Source: Cunninghamia lanceolata
Lineage: Eukaryota > Streptophyta > Pinopsida > Cupressales > Cupressaceae
Direction of reading: 5' to 3'
Assembly: GCA_027924645.1 (NCBI GenBank)
Contig: BSBN01000888.1
Span: forward strand, 13,275,001-13,339,000
Length of the DNA: 64,000 nucleotides
A program made the translations under genes and the position numbers. Within the stretch, counting starts at the first letter, position 1; the number at the start of each line of letters is the position of its first letter. Below the pieces are notes generated by a model that saw nothing but the letters and a program-made list of their open reading frames with translations, made no database searches and was not told the origin of the DNA. Positions 22,005 through 35,104 of this stretch are shown here, piece by piece.

Positions 22005-25000
22005 TATAACATCCAGTTCTGATTTAACTTGAAAACTAGGTTTTACCATAGGTATAATTTTTTTTTTGTGATCAAACATAAAAGATTTCACTACTAACAA
22101 GTATAACATTCTTCGATTTAACTATAAACATGATTTCATTATTCATAAAGCTGAAAGAAATGATAAACCATAAACATTTAGTTATCTTACTAATTTGAAA
22201 ATTCTTAAAGCAAATTCAATATTTGAAACATACCATTATCACCGCATCTTGATTGTCGACCATTCACATTCAAGAGTCGGCAATCCTCAATATTTGGAAG
22301 AGAAAGTATCTTCAAGGAGCTTAACCTCCAACCACAGACCGTGGGTCTTCTGCACTCCTTCCTAATCGGAAGTGGACCTACCCTACTCAAGAGGATAGAC
22401 TTAGGATAACCATCAGTGTTTGCCATCTGAGCTCTGGTGTTGTGACCTACGAGACTTGTTATCATGCAATCCCCTAGATTCCCTCTAGTCTTGCATGACC
22501 ATTCCACAAGCTACACCATCTAGTCATGGTGAACATTCAATGCACTTGAGGATCATGCATCACCTTGGCCAAAGGATTTAAATTTTATTTTAACGTTGCA
22601 TCAATGCATAGATTAAGTTCACCCACCCTACTCGACTCGAATTAATCGCAATCCTACAGTTTTCCTATTTATAAGGTTTATATATATGTTAACCTCGATG
22701 ACCTCAAGGTATTAGAATTTCATCATGGAATAGCGCATGGCACAAAGGTTTACTCTATCCCTGAGCTTATGGAAACCTCTCCGTTTTCACAATATAAGAA
22801 TGGTTTTCTAGTACAGTGTTTATACGGATAACATTTTGTAATGCAATATTAATCCCTAAACAGCCTAAACCATTATTTTAAATTATCCACTCATAAGTGG
22901 TCTCTAAACTTGGTTATATGGTTTTCAGAAGTTTTTACGATTTACCCAAGTATAAAATATGAATACCCAAAGGCTCAGAGTTTTAAGTTTTAAGACTCAT
23001 AAAGGTCTTCAATGTACTAGGTATTAGTGATATATCAAAATGTTTCTAAATACAAGGAAAAGTCACATGCAAATTAATTAACTAAATCACAATATGTGGG
23101 TTCCCCACCTTTATCTTTTTACTTTATATGCATGACGGTTTTTGACCAAAGATAATTACTTATACTACAAAACTCTACACCCTCCTTCCAATACAAACAG
23201 TTTTGAATCGTTTTATGCGGTAGGAGTTATATAATAAAGATCTTAAAAGACTTGGAGACTCTCTTAAGAATCTAGAGAAGAACATTCTCATTTACCGACC
23301 ATCAACTTAAGAACTAATATTGGATAAGAAACTTAGTTAAATACATTTGTCGGCATTCAATTTGATCTAAATTTCTTATCTGCAAATGATTGTCACACCT
23401 CTAAACTCTAATGGGACAGGTTATTGAAATTAACCACAAGCCAACTAAGCTTATATCTTACGTCGTTGAAGTTAAACCTTGGTGGGTTTTTGGAACCAAA
23501 ATTAGTTAGAACTTTGACTAAACACTAGCTATCAAGAGTGCACCACGTACTCACATTTTTCAGTCAAAAACAAACAAAAACACAGTGTGACTCCATTCTA
23601 CCTACCATGCCTTTGGGGTTCTACTATGCTAGGACAGAGAGACATTTTGAAAACCTTCTAAACATTGGCTTCATCTTCCGTTATCACAGCCAGTTAATAC
23701 AAAACCACAGGCTGTCTAAACAATCTAAACCTACGTCAAAAACATGTATTAAAACTGAGGTTTAAACTCCTTCATAGTGGCGTGGTGCAGGGTGGCTCTT
23801 CACTCAGAAACTAGCATTTTCATTGAAGACAAACCTCACTTAGCTTATAGAAAAATAACATTATTTGCATTATCCTTTACGTTGAAAAAAACAACACAAA
23901 CACTGCTAGAAATAAGATACAAATAGGGAATAAAATCTGCGCAGAGAGGAAAAATGAGAACTTGTCGTTGTTCTAAGGAATTTGTTCAAGCAAGCATGAC
24001 CTTGCTAACCTATCAACGACATCCTTCCTTGTTTCTCCTCTGACTCTAACCACAACTTTCCTTCTCCCTTCTATTCGAATCCTCTCTCAAAAGAAATACC
24101 CCCCCAATACTTTGCACAGCGAGGGAATAATGGTGTTTTCCCCTACCGACCATGCCTAAACAATTGGAAGTCTATTTCTGTATGCTACTCGATCCCTAAC
24201 CTTCACCGACCACTTTACATTGTGGAGGTTCCTTATGGCGACGTGGCAGCTGATGGGCATAACAACCCCGTCCACTTACTCAAACATGAAGGCTTCTAAA
24301 CCTCTAAATTTGCAACTAACACTGAATAGTGGAGTTAAGCTCTTGCAAGATGGTAGATAATAAATGAATAAAGTGTCTCTAAAGTTAATCAAGAGAATAA
24401 ATGAAGGCCAACTTTAATAAAATAAAAATAAAGGTTAGATCAATAATAACTCAAAGTCTTAAGCTCGAAGAAAGAAGATGCATTCAAAATGGAAGACATC
24501 CAAAACAAACAGAACTTGAACGTGTCCCTACTCAAGCTTCGACAAGAATATCGACATCCATCAAAAATAAAGGAAATACCTCACGTTTACCAAGATATAA
24601 CTAAGGCGATTTTGGCATATTTCTCCAAATAGTGACCAAAATAGGTTATAGCTCACCTTGGCTTCAAATTTGACATCCGTCGATTTCCAAAAAGGAATGA
24701 GTTCACAACATATGATCAAAGCATTTTTACAACAATCATGACAGATTGGGCGTAACGCAAAACAAGTTTTCTAGATCGTTTAATGCACAATTATGACTTC
24801 TCGCATGATTTGACATCGAGACGCGACTCACAAATCTGCCACAAATAAGTTTATTTATTTACCTATAATCAGAATATTAGTCATCTCTATTAGACGACTT
24901 GATTAAGCAGACTTGCGACAACAACGTCGATTTCCAAAATTCTATATGATGACTTACAAAAGGTGCTAAACCTTTACTTCAAACGTCGACATCTTGTCTT

Positions 25001-25425
25001 AAATTATCTTGGCCGCAAACATGACTAAATTCAAGGCATCAAGGTTTATCTACCTAATTGGCATTTTCAGTAACAAACACCCATGGTTAATTTCCAGAGT
25101 CTATTCTCTTTCTCAAAGATACTTTCTCTTCCTGTCGAACATGGTCCACCTATTCCTGCAATGACAATCTCACATACAATTTTTGTGGTCAAAGCACCTA
25201 TATTTCAAATCAAAGCATAATATATCCAATCATTACATTCTCATAACAAAATGACATTTTAGTTTATAACATCACATTGATCATAATCAATAGATTCCAA
25301 AATTTCATAGAATTAACTTTCTCTATACACATCACCAGTTTCCATGATGTTAATAACATATTACATAACTGAAATACGCAAGAAAAGTAAATAGTGTTAT
25401 TGAGTCCAAAAAGAGGGATGTAACA
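22005..25425 (-). repeat. 3' LTR of chromovirus D (3421 bp)
   Basis: It aligns end to end with 30766-34188. The outer end reads tataacatcc where the other copy has tgtaacatcc, so the terminal TG is mutated; the inner end is gggatgtaaca. A short minus-strand ORF (22205-22507) exists only in longer form in this copy and is not credible as a gene. An ACGTGGC motif is at about 24240. Confidence 0.95.
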
Positions 25426-25440
25426 TATCCTTCCCCTTAC
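25426..25440 (-). other. PPT of chromovirus D
   Basis: tatccttccccttac on the plus strand corresponds to a purine-rich primer gtaaggggaaggata directly upstream of the 3' LTR. Confidence 0.85.
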
Positions 25441-25499
25441 AAAATCATTGTCCCCGATGATTGAGTTTATCAAGCAAAAATTAAACATAAAACAAACTT

Positions 25500-26049
25500 T
25501 TTATAGTTCAACATTAATGTTTTTGAAAAGTTTAGGAAATCTTTGGTAAATGTCTTTATAGTCTTCCCAAGTGGCGCTATCCTCACCATATTGGTCCCAC
25601 TGAATTTTGCAATGCAAAACTTCTCAATTACGTAAATGAAGTCTACGCATTTCGAGCACCTTGAGTGGCTCGATCACAACCACCCTGGGTTCTTGCATCT
25701 GTAAAGAATTCTAGTTAAGGATGTGGTCATTACCTACAAAATATTTCTTTAGATATGAAACATGAAAAACATTATGCATTTTGGACAAGGCTGGAGGTAG
25801 AGCAACTTTGTAGGCAACTGGATTGATAATCTCAAGAACTTCAAAAGGTCTGACATATTGAGGAGCCAATTTCGATGATTTACCAAATTTAATTGAACTC
25901 TTATGGGGTTTTACTCTCAAAAGAACTTTCTCACCAATAGAGAAATGTCTAGGCACCCGTTTGTGATCTGCATAACTTTTTTGCCTGTCATTGGCTTCTG
26001 CCAACCTCTTCCTAATCATTTTCACTTTTTCTTCCATATCCACAAGCAT
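25500..26049 (-). pseudogene. Integrase C-terminus and chromodomain of D
   Basis: The integrase C-terminal segment reads RQKSYADHKRVPRHFSIGEK, LAPQYVRPFEVLEII and MHNVFHVSYLKKYF (25711-26049). Beyond a stop near 25711, a chromodomain-like tail reads VLHCKIQWDQYGEDSATWED near 25530-25620. A chromodomain is thought to guide integration to particular chromatin. The aromatic cage is only partly recognisable. Confidence 0.82.
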
Positions 26050-26990
26050 TTCAGGTCCAATGCTTATCCTATCTTCCAGCTTATCCTAGCTTATAGGAGT
26101 CCTGCATTTCCTTCCATATAATGCTTCAAATGGCGCCATCTTAATGGCAGAATGATAGGAATTGTTATAGGCAAATTCGACAAGAGCTAAATATTCCTCC
26201 CATCTGTATTGCTGATCCATGCAATACATTCTTAAAAGGTCTTCTAATACCTGATTCACTCTTTCTATTTGTCCATCAGTTTCAGGGTGATAAGAAGTAC
26301 TCACATTAAGTTTAGTCCCTAATGCAGAAAATAAGGTTTGCCAAAACTGAGAAGTTATCCGAGCATCTCTATTAGATATAATCTTTTCAGGTACACCATG
26401 CAATCTGAATATTTCTTGCACAAATTTCTAAGCCAAAAGATGCGCTCCATCCATCAAATTTCTCGGTATGAATTGTGCTACCTTGGTTAGTTTATCAACA
26501 ACAACCAATATTGCATCATGCCTATTATTAGACATTGGTAACCCCTGGACAAATCCATACTAACAACCTACCATTTCCATTCTAGAATATCATGCGGGTA
26601 TAACAATCTAGCAAGATGTTGGTGTTCCACCTTAACTCTCTGACACTCCAAACAACTAGCTACAAACCTTGCAGCATCACTTTTCATTCCCTTCTAGAAA
26701 TATAGTGGCTTGACATCAGCTAAAAGTTTTGTTACACCTGGCTGTCCAAAGTATGGTGCACAATGAACTTCCTTCCAAACAAGGTTTCTAAGTTCTACTA
26801 AATCAGGAATGTAGATTCTTCCCTTGAATCTCATCAATCCATCTGATTCAAAACTAAATCCGTCATATCTTGGGTCCTTAGGGTTTAAGTGCAGAGCCTG
26901 TTTCACTTGCTCATAATATTAATCTCCAGACAAACTTTTCAATACTAAATCTTTAAAGTTAGCATGAATAGAAGTTATAAAAGCTATGTG
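26050..26990 (-). pseudogene. Integrase zinc finger and core of D
   Basis: The H2C2 region lies near 26640-26906 (VELRNLVWKEVHCAPYFGQPG), with some finger residues replaced. The core near 26086-26550 includes LHGVPEKIISNRDARITSQFW, where the usual Asp is Asn, then STSYHPETDGQIERVNQVLE with the catalytic Glu, and EFAYNNSYHSAIKMAPFEALYGR. Two frames are used, so at least one frame shift has occurred. Confidence 0.87.
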
Positions 26991-28283
26991 TCTTCTTCTG
27001 CTTAAGGCATCAGCTACTCAGTTTTCTTTGCATTTGATATAAGAAATCTCAAAGTCATAATCTGATATTAATTCCAACCATCTCCTCTGCCTTGCATTGA
27101 GATTAGGTTGTGTGAATATGTAGCGAAGACTTTGATGATCTGATTTTAGTATAATAGTCTTTCCCAACAAATAATGTCACCACATCTGAAGGGCGTGAAT
27201 CACTGCTGCCAGTTCTAAGTCATGAGGAGCGTAATTCTGCTCATAGTTTTTCAACTTCCTTGATTCATAGGCTACTACCCGGCCATCTTGCATAAGCACA
27301 CCTCCTAACCTTTCCCCCGAGGCATCAGTAATAACCTTAAAATATCCCTCAGGATCAGGAACTTTCAAGATTGGAGCGGTTGTTAACTTTTCTTTTAACA
27401 AGTCAAAAGCCTTTTGACATTCTTCCGTCCAAACAAACCTTTTTCCTTTTCTTTGCAAGGAAGTAATTGGGCTAGCAATGCTCGAGAAATTCAAAACAAA
27501 TTTCCTATAATATCCAGCCAACCCCATAAAGCTTCATACTTCTGAAACATTGGAAGGTTTAGGCCATTCCATAATAGCCTTTATTTTAGCTGGATCAACT
27601 GATATCCCATCAGCTGATATTATATGCCCCAAATATTGCACTTCTTTCTAAAAGAAGGTGCACTTTGAGAGTTTCGCATACAATTTGTGTTCTCTTAATC
27701 GTTGCAAGACTATTTGAAGATGATGTCTATGCTGCTCTTCATTTTTGGAATAAATCAAAATATCATCAATGAAAACTAGTACAAATTTATCAAGACAATC
27801 TCTGAAAACACTATTCATGAGATTCATGAAAGCGGCAGGTGCATTGGTTAGTCCAAATGGCAACACCATAGACTCATAATGACCATATCTCGTTCTAAAT
27901 GCCATCTTGTGAATATCTTCATCTTTCAATCTTAACTGATGGTATCCAGATCTCAGATCTATCTTAGAAAAGACTGATGCACTACGCATTTGGTCAAATA
28001 GATCATCAATACGTGGCAATGGATACTTATTCTTTATTGTCACCTTATTAAGCATCCTATAATCTATACACAGCCTAAGAGTTCTGTCTTTCTTCTTGAC
28101 GAATATAACCGGGGCTCCCCATGGTGATACACTTGGCCTAATTAGATTCTTAGACAATAGGTCCTGCAATTGAGCTTTTAATTCCATAAGTTCAGTGGTG
28201 GTCATATGATATGGAGCTTTAGATATTGGCTCCGATCCTGGTTTAATATCTATGCCAAAATCAAATGTTCTTTTTGGAGGCAA
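26991..28283 (-). pseudogene. RT and RNase H of D
   Basis: The RT reads [91 protein letters not shown] and the catalytic [11 protein letters not shown] (27648-28283). After a stop, the connection has GLAGYYRKFV. RNase H (27177-27527) reads ITDASGERLGGVLMQDG and YAPHDLELAAVIHALQMW, with Asp and Glu kept. A further piece near 26991-27170 holds the end of RNase H. Confidence 0.92.
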
Positions 28284-28408
28284 GCTTGTAGCTCCTCAGG
28301 GAATACGTCACTAAAATTGCAAAGATATGGATATTTTTCCTCAAATGTTTGTTTCTCCAAGGTTTCTTCTACTAGGTCCATTTTGACTGCAAAAAGTTGA
28401 CATCCCTT

Positions 28409-28985
28409 TCACCTAGCCCGTTTTAATTGTTTTGAAGAAATGGATCTAATCCTTATTTCCCTTTGAATTCCTTGAATGTTTACAGAATTCCCCTTCTCAT
28501 CCAGAAACTCAATTGTTTTATGAAAACAATCTACCTTGGCCCTATGTTTCCACAGCCAATTCATTCCTAAGATGACATCGTAGGACCCTAAAGGTGCTAC
28601 GTATAAATTTTCCTCAGTGGTGAAGTTAGAAATATAAATCTTAGCTTCAAACAAACATTGCTCTACCCAAGCCTTTGAGTTATTTGCATACTCAACTGTC
28701 CACGGTTTTGACATAAATCCAGCTTTTCTTGAAAATTTACTTAAGACTCTAGGTGACAAAATTTTTTGTTGCACCAGTATCAAATATAATAGAAACAGGA
28801 ACTCCAAATAAGGTACCTGTCATCTCAATAGGGGTGATCTGATACTCCGCTTGTCGATTGTCAAAAGTGGCATGAATCCTTTGTTGAAATGCTTCCTGCT
28901 GTGAAGGAAGTTCCATGTTCCTAGGCTTCCCATTCTGCTTCTTATTAGGGCAATGGTTAGCATAATGATCTCCTCCACAAGAAAA
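28409..28985 (-). pseudogene. Protease of D
   Basis: VPVSIIFDTGATKNFV carries the DTGA active site near 28755-28800. The rest continues in another frame with YDVILGMNWLWKHRAKVDCF and ends near 28409. The frame change at about 28750 breaks the polyprotein. Confidence 0.85.
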
Positions 28986-30023
28986 GCACCCTCCTATAGG
29001 TCCTCGCTTCTCGGATGGCCTATTCATAGAATCATCATACTTCTTAAAATTGTCATTTCTCTTATAATCTTCACCTCTTCGTTCATTACCAAATCCCCCT
29101 TTGTTCTTTCGATTTCCTTTATCAAACCTCCTGTTTCCATATCCCTTCTCATTCTTCCTTTTATATGACTGATTATTGTAGTTCTTATCATACTTCTAAT
29201 GTTTCTTTTCACGGTAAGCAGAGATAGATTTGATCTTTTGTTCCTACTTAATTGGTTTCTCATACACTTGGTCCATTGTGCTTGGACCATGCACCTCCAC
29301 CTCACCGCCAATCTGAGGATTGAGTCCCATGATAAATTTTCTAATCCTAAATCTTTCATCCTTTTGGTATTGAGGAACATACTTCAGTAGTCTAGTAAAT
29401 TTTTCTTCATACTCAACCACAGATAGTTCACCTTGCTTGAGGTTTTGGAAATCTATTAACTTTTGATCAAAATATAACTGAGGTAACCACCTTTTTTGGA
29501 ATAGTTCCATGAACTCATTCCATGTCACCTTCAAGGGACTTAATTCCAGCTCCATTTTCTTATTCATCCACCAAGTGGATGCTTCCCCAGATAGTTGATA
29601 TGCTCCCCACACTGCTTTAGTAACCTCAGAGTAATTTTTGATCTCAAAGTATTTCTCCATCTCTGTTAACCATGCTTCTGCTGCATCTTCAGGTTTCGTT
29701 CCATCGAACTTAGGGGGATTAACCTTTTTCATATCCTTAGATAATTCCAGTGCAAGTTTATCTTTGGTCTCTCTTTGAACTTCACTATTGTCTGGGTTTT
29801 CACTTGTCGTGCCATGATCCCTTTGTTTACTTTTGCTTGCATTATGAGAAATCTCATTTTCACCCTCCATGTTCCTAGTTTCATCCATTTTCTGTTCCAG
29901 TTTGCTCAACCTTTCCTTGGTTTCAGTAAGCATATTAAGAATCCTATCCAACTTATTAGTGGAGTTTTCTCGAGAGTTATGACCTTCCCGATCTTCCCCC
30001 TCATTAAACTCTGATTGATCCAT
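28890..30023 (-). pseudogene. gag of D
   Basis: ATG at 30021-30023 opens MDQSEFNEGEDREG, followed by a coiled coil (LDRILNMLTETKERLSKLEQKMDE) and a retrotransposon-gag domain with AEAWLTEMEKYFEI, AYQLSGEASTWW, WNEFMELFQKRWLP and SVVEYEEKFTRLLKYVP. A basic region and one CCHC knuckle, CFSCGGDHYANHC, follow near 28950-28990. In-frame stops occur at about 29244 and 29196. The frame otherwise continues into the protease. Confidence 0.9.
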
Positions 30024-30204
30024 GATTGTTTAGTTTCTCACCTGATTAAACATATACTAATTAGTTTTATGCTTATCATTTTATATATCACCAAAATACA
30101 ACAATTGATCATAATCATAATTGTTCTCAAACCAAAAATTTGTCTTTATTCAACTTTACAAAATTGTTTCTACATTCAATAGAGATAGACATATCTCAAG
30201 TTTT

Positions 30205-30657
30205 TTACTCAGTATTGACAAGTGGGGTGTAACCTTCGGATTCATTGTCTGACACATAATCACGAGGTGTATACCCCTCAGACTCACTATCAGATGATAG
30301 TACAATGATCTTAGCTCTAGGTGCTATACGGGGATCCCTAGTGATCATTGGTATACTAATAGGTACACTCATAGGTATACTAACAGGTACACTAACAGGT
30401 ACACTATTAGGTACAATAATAGGGCAGCAATTGACCATGATTCAAGCCACCGTCATAGCTGCCTCTAGGAGTTCTCTTTTCACTCGTTTAAATCGTGACA
30501 AAGCATTGGCAAAGGTTTCCACATCATCAAGCCGAATGTCATTTTCATCGTTAGTTTTCTCAATGGTCTTGATCATCGCAAGTTGTTTCTGCTTAGCTTA
30601 CAGATAACGTTCCTTACTCGCAAAGGATTTTCTTGTAGTTTTCTTGATGCGTACCAT
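30205..30657 (-). pseudogene. Extra sense ORF upstream of D gag (unknown)
   Basis: Between the PBS and gag there is a 150-codon frame on the element-sense strand, with ATG at 30655-30657 and stop near 30205. It is interrupted by two in-frame stops (TAA after RYL, TGA after MTVA). The N-half is Lys/Arg-rich and probably helical. The middle is a short-period PVS/IPMS repeat. The C-half is acidic with two copies of SESEGYTP. I do not recognise it. It is absent from the basic gag-pol layout of this lineage. It could be an accessory ORF or merely open leader sequence. Confidence 0.5.
30350..30425. repeat. 12-bp tandem repeat in D leader
   Basis: About six imperfect units of the type taacaggtacac/taataggtacac encode the PVS-rich stretch of the extra ORF. 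Replication slippage is the likely origin. Confidence 0.7.
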
Positions 30658-30744
30658 CCTGGCACAGTAAATCAAATCATTAGCTACCTGCTTAATGTTG
30701 ATTTCCTAATCAGGTTAGTGGACTCATCAGCCCTAGTGTTGAAC

Positions 30745-30763
30745 CTGGTTGGCTCTAATACCA
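30745..30763 (-). other. PBS of chromovirus D
   Basis: The reverse complement begins TGGTATTAGAGCCAACCAG, 2 bp from the right LTR. It resembles the initiator-tRNA PBS used by Tekay-type chromoviruses, with one transition. Confidence 0.85.
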
Positions 30764-30765
30764 TA

Positions 30766-33700
30766 TGTAACATCCAGTTCTGATTTAACTTCAAAACTAG
30801 GTTTTACCATAGGTATAATTTTTTTTTTTGTGATTAAACATAAAAGATTTCACTACTAACAAGTATAACATTCTTCGATTTAACAATAAACATGATTTCA
30901 TTATTCATAAAGCTAAAAGAAATGATAAACCATAAACATTTAGTTATCTTACTAATTTGAAAATTCTTAAAGCAAAATCAATATTAGAAACATACCATTA
31001 TCACCGCATCTTGATTGTCGACCATTCACATTCAAGACTCAGCAATCCTCAATATTTGGAAGAGAAAGTATCTTCAAGGAGCTTAACCTCCAACCATAGA
31101 CCGTCGGTCTCTCACACTCCTTCCTAACCAGAAGTGTCCCTACCCTACTCAAGAGGATAGACTTAGGATAACCATAAGTGTTTGCCATCTGAGCTCTGGT
31201 GTTGTGACCTATGAGACTTGTTATCATGCAATCCCCTAGATTCCCTCTAGTCTTGCATGACCATTCCACAAGCTATGCCATCCAGTCATGGTGAACATTC
31301 AATGCACTTGAGGATCATGCATCACCTTGGCCAAAGGATTTAAATTTTATTTTAACGTTGCATCAACGCATAGATTAAGTTCACCCACCCTACTCGACTC
31401 GAATTAATCGCAATCCTACAGTTTTCCTATTTGTAAGGTTTATATATATGTTAACCTCGATGACCTCAAGGTATTAGAATTTCATCATGTAATAGCGCAT
31501 GGCAGAAAGGTTTACTCTATCCCTGAGCTTATGGAAACCTCTCTGTTTTCACAATGTAAGAATGGTTTTTTAGTACAGTGTTTATACAGATAATGTTTTG
31601 TAATGCAATATTAATCCCTAAACAGCCTAAACCATTGTTTTCAATTATCCACTCATAAGTGGTCTCTAAACTTGGTTATATGGTTTTCAAAAGTTTTTAC
31701 AATTTACCCAAGTATCAAATATGAATACCTGAAGGCCTAGAGTTTTAAGTTTTAAGACTCATAAAGGTCTTCAATGTACTAGGTATTAGTGATATATCAA
31801 AATGTTTCTAAATACAAGGAAAAGTCACATGCAAATTAATTAACTAAATCACAATATGTGGATTCCCCACCTTTATCTTTTTATTTTATATGCATGATGG
31901 TTTTTGACCAAAGATAATTACTTATACTACAAAACTCTACACCCTCCTTCCAATACAAACAGTTTTGAATGGTTTTATGCAGTAAGAGTTATATAATAAA
32001 GATCTTAAAAGACTTGGTGACTATCTTAAGAATCTAGAGAAGAACATTCTCATTTACCGACCATCAACTTAAGAACTAATACCGGATAAGAAACTTAGTT
32101 AAATACATTTGTCGACATTTAATCCAATCTAAATTTCTTATCTGCAAATGATTGTCACACCTCTAAACTCTAATAGGACAGGTTATTGAAATTAACCACA
32201 AGCCAACTAAGCTTATATCTTACGTCGTCGAAGTTAAACCTTGGTGGGTTTTTGGAACCAAAATTAGTTAGAACTTTGACTAAACACTAGCTATCAAGAG
32301 TGCACCACGCACTCACATTTTTCAGTCAAAAACAAACAAAAACACAGTGTGACTCCATTCTACCTACCATGCCTTCGTGGTTCTACTGTGCTAGGACAGA
32401 GAGACATTTTGAAAACCTTCTAAACATTGGCTTCATCTTCCGTTATCACAGCCAGTTAATACAAAACCACAGGCTGTCTAAACAATCTAAACCTACATCA
32501 AAAACATGTATTAAAACTAAGGTTTAACCTCCTTCATAGTGGCGTGGTACAGGGTGGCTCTTCACTCAGAAACTAACATTTTCATTGAAGACAAACCTCA
32601 CTTAGCTTATAGAAAAATAACATTATTTGCATTATCCTTTACATCGAAAGAAACAACACAAACACTGCTAGAAATAAGATACAAATAGGGAATAAAATCT
32701 GCGCAGAGAGGAAAAATGAGAACCTGTCGTTGTTCTAAGGAATTTGCTCAAGCAAGCACGACCTTGCTGACCTATCAGCGACGTCCTTCCTCATGTCTCC
32801 TCTGACTCTAACCACAACTTTCCTTCTCCCTTCTATTCGAATCCTCTCTCAAAACAAATACCCCCCCAATACTCTACACGGTGAGGGAATAATGGTGTTT
32901 TCCACTGCCGACCATGCCTAAGCAATTAGAAATATGTTTCTGCATGCTACCTGATCCCTAACCTTCAGCAACCACTTTACATTGTGGAGGTTCCTTATGG
33001 CGACGTGGTAGCTGATGGGCATAACAACCCCGTCTGCTTACTCAAACATGAAGGCTTCTAAACCTCTAAATTTGTAACTAACACCGAATAGTCGAGTTAA
33101 GCTCTTAGTAGATGGTAGATAATAAATGAATAAAGTGTCTCTAAAGTCAATCAAGAGAATAAACGAAGGCCAACTTTAATAAAATAAAAATAAAGGTTAG
33201 ATCAATAATAACTCAAAGTCTTAAGCTCGAAGGAAGAAGACGCATTCAAAATGGAAGACATCCAAAAACAAACAAAACTTGAACGTGTCCCTACTCAAGC
33301 TTCGACAAGAATATCGACATCCATCAAAAATAAAGGAAATACCTCACGTTTACCAAGATATAACTAAGGCAATTTTGGCATATTTCTCCAAATAATGACC
33401 AAAACAGGGTATAGCTCACCTTGGCTTCAAATTCGACATCCGTCGATTTCCAAAAAGGAATGAGTTCACAACATATGATCAAAACATTTTTATGACAATC
33501 ACGACGGATTGGGTGTAACGTAAAACAAGTTTTCTAGATCGTTTAACACACAATTACGACTTCTCGCGTCATTTGACATTGAGACGCGACTCACAAATCT
33601 GCCACAAATAAGTTCATTTATTTACCTATAATCAGAATATTAGTCATCTCTATTAGACAACTTGATTAAGCAGACTTGTGACAACAATGTTGATTTCCAA

Positions 33701-34188
33701 AATTCTATATGATGACTTACGAAAGGTGCTAAACCTTTACTTTAGACATTGACATCTTGTCTTAAATTATCTTGGCCGCAAACATGACTAAATTCAAGGC
33801 ATCAAGGTTTATCTACCTGATTGGTGTTTTCAGTAACAAACACCCATGGTTAATTTCTAGAGTCTATTCTCTTTCTCAAAGATACTTTCTCTTCCTGTCG
33901 AACATGGTCCACCTGTTCCTGCAATGACAGTCTCACATACAATTTTTGTGGTTGAAGCACCTATATTTCAAATCAAAGCATAATATATCCAATCATTACA
34001 TTCTCATAACAAAATGACATTTTAGTTTATAACATCACATTGATCATAATCAATAGATTCCAAAATTTCATAGAATTAACTTTCTTTATACACATCACCA
34101 GTTTCCATGATGTTAATAACATATTACATAACTGAAATATGGAAGAAAAGTAAATAGTGTTATTGATTCCAAAAAGAGGGATGTAACA
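30766..34188 (-). repeat. 5' LTR of chromovirus D (3423 bp)
   Basis: The LTR runs from tgtaacatcc to gggatgtaaca and is followed by TSD ttagc. It is collinear with 22005-25425 and contains no credible gene. Confidence 0.95.
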
Positions 34189-34193
34189 TTAGC

Positions 34194-35099
34194 CTTACTG
34201 GACACTCTCTGGTCTTCAGATAATGAATCATTTCTCATCTCCATCTTGTGTTATTTGCTAGAATAGTAGGTACAACATTGTTATCAACCATCAAAACCAC
34301 TTCTTGTAGTTTTACGTCGTTTTCTACTATTTTAGCTAGTTGTTGACACAGTCCTTTGCCCCTGATCATCTTAGTGACTTCAATGTCAACATCATACTCC
34401 ATCACTTTGATAACCTAACCAACTCTTTTATCTCCCAAATCCTTGCTCAACAAGACTTCTTTCACATTTGGATGGGTAACCATCAACTAAATTTTATTGT
34501 TTGATAACATGTGCCTAAATTTTTTAAGGCTTCTTATTACAGCAACTTATACATGCTTTTCAACAAATGTGTACCTTTGTTCATAACCTTCGAACCTTTC
34601 ACTGAAAAAGGCAATTGGTTGTTCCTAGCCTTCCTTGTTTTGCTTAGTCAGCATAGGAGAGATAGTCTCAACTCCTCCATAGGCATACAAAATGAACTCT
34701 TTTGAAAAGTCTGGGTTTGTTAATGTTGGATTTGCTACTATGGTTGTTTTGATGTCTTAAAAGCTATCCTTTCCTTCTTTAGTCTAGCCGAAACCAATAT
34801 TCTTTTTCAACATGGCTGTTAGGGTCTTCATTAAACTTGCAATATTCAAAATAAATCATCTAACAAAATTTATTCTTCCTAGGAAATTTTGCAGTCTCTT
34901 CTTATGGGCAGGCAAGGGTAAGGTGGAAATAACACATACTTTGTTTGGATCATTTGTAATCCCATGTTTGGAAATAATGTGACCCAGTAGCTTACCTTCA
35001 TGAATAATAAATATACACTTTTGGGGGTTCAGTGAGACTCCATATTCTCTACATCTTTCAAAGACCTATCTAAGATGAGAAAAGTGATCTTTTGCATCC
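34194..35099 (-). pseudogene. Tat RT C-terminus and degenerate RNase H
   Basis: Read leftward, this gives VSLNPQKCIFIIHEGKLLGHIISKHGI (RT end). RNase H-like sequence follows: FILYAYGGVETISPMLT, EQPIAFFSERFEGYEQRYTFVEKHV, KKFRHMLSNNKI and KVMEYDVDIEVTKMIRGKGLC. The usual first catalytic Asp (YTDAS-type motif) is missing from ILYAYGG, as expected for the degenerate RNase H of Tat elements. Several stops are present. The left edge is the D insertion (TSD ttagc) and the right edge the E insertion (TSD ttgga). Confidence 0.85.
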
Positions 35100-35104
35100 T
35101 TGGA
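35100..35104 (+). repeat. Left TSD of chromovirus E
   Basis: ttgga matches 42046-42050. Joining the flanks reconnects the Tat RT between YLDDITIFS and its C-terminal part. Confidence 0.93.

Larger units (their letters stand above)
22005..34188 (-). mobile_element. Ty3/gypsy chromovirus D, complete, 12.2 kb
   Basis: LTRs of 3421 and 3423 bp flank a PPT, a gag-PR-RT-RH-INT-chromodomain region read leftward, an extra upstream ORF, and a PBS. An exact 5-bp TSD (ttagc) brackets the element. Stops and several frame changes inactivate it. The gag and pol motifs resemble the plant Tekay/Del chromovirus type. Confidence 0.95.

Noticed and set aside
22205..22507. Minus-strand 100-aa ORF, partly repeated at 31039-31269
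   Set aside because: It lies inside both D LTRs, is truncated differently in each and has no domain; similarity only reflects LTR identity.
23538..23765. 75-aa ORF repeated at 32300-32527
   Set aside because: It is LTR sequence of D in both copies, on the strand opposite to the element, without recognisable features.
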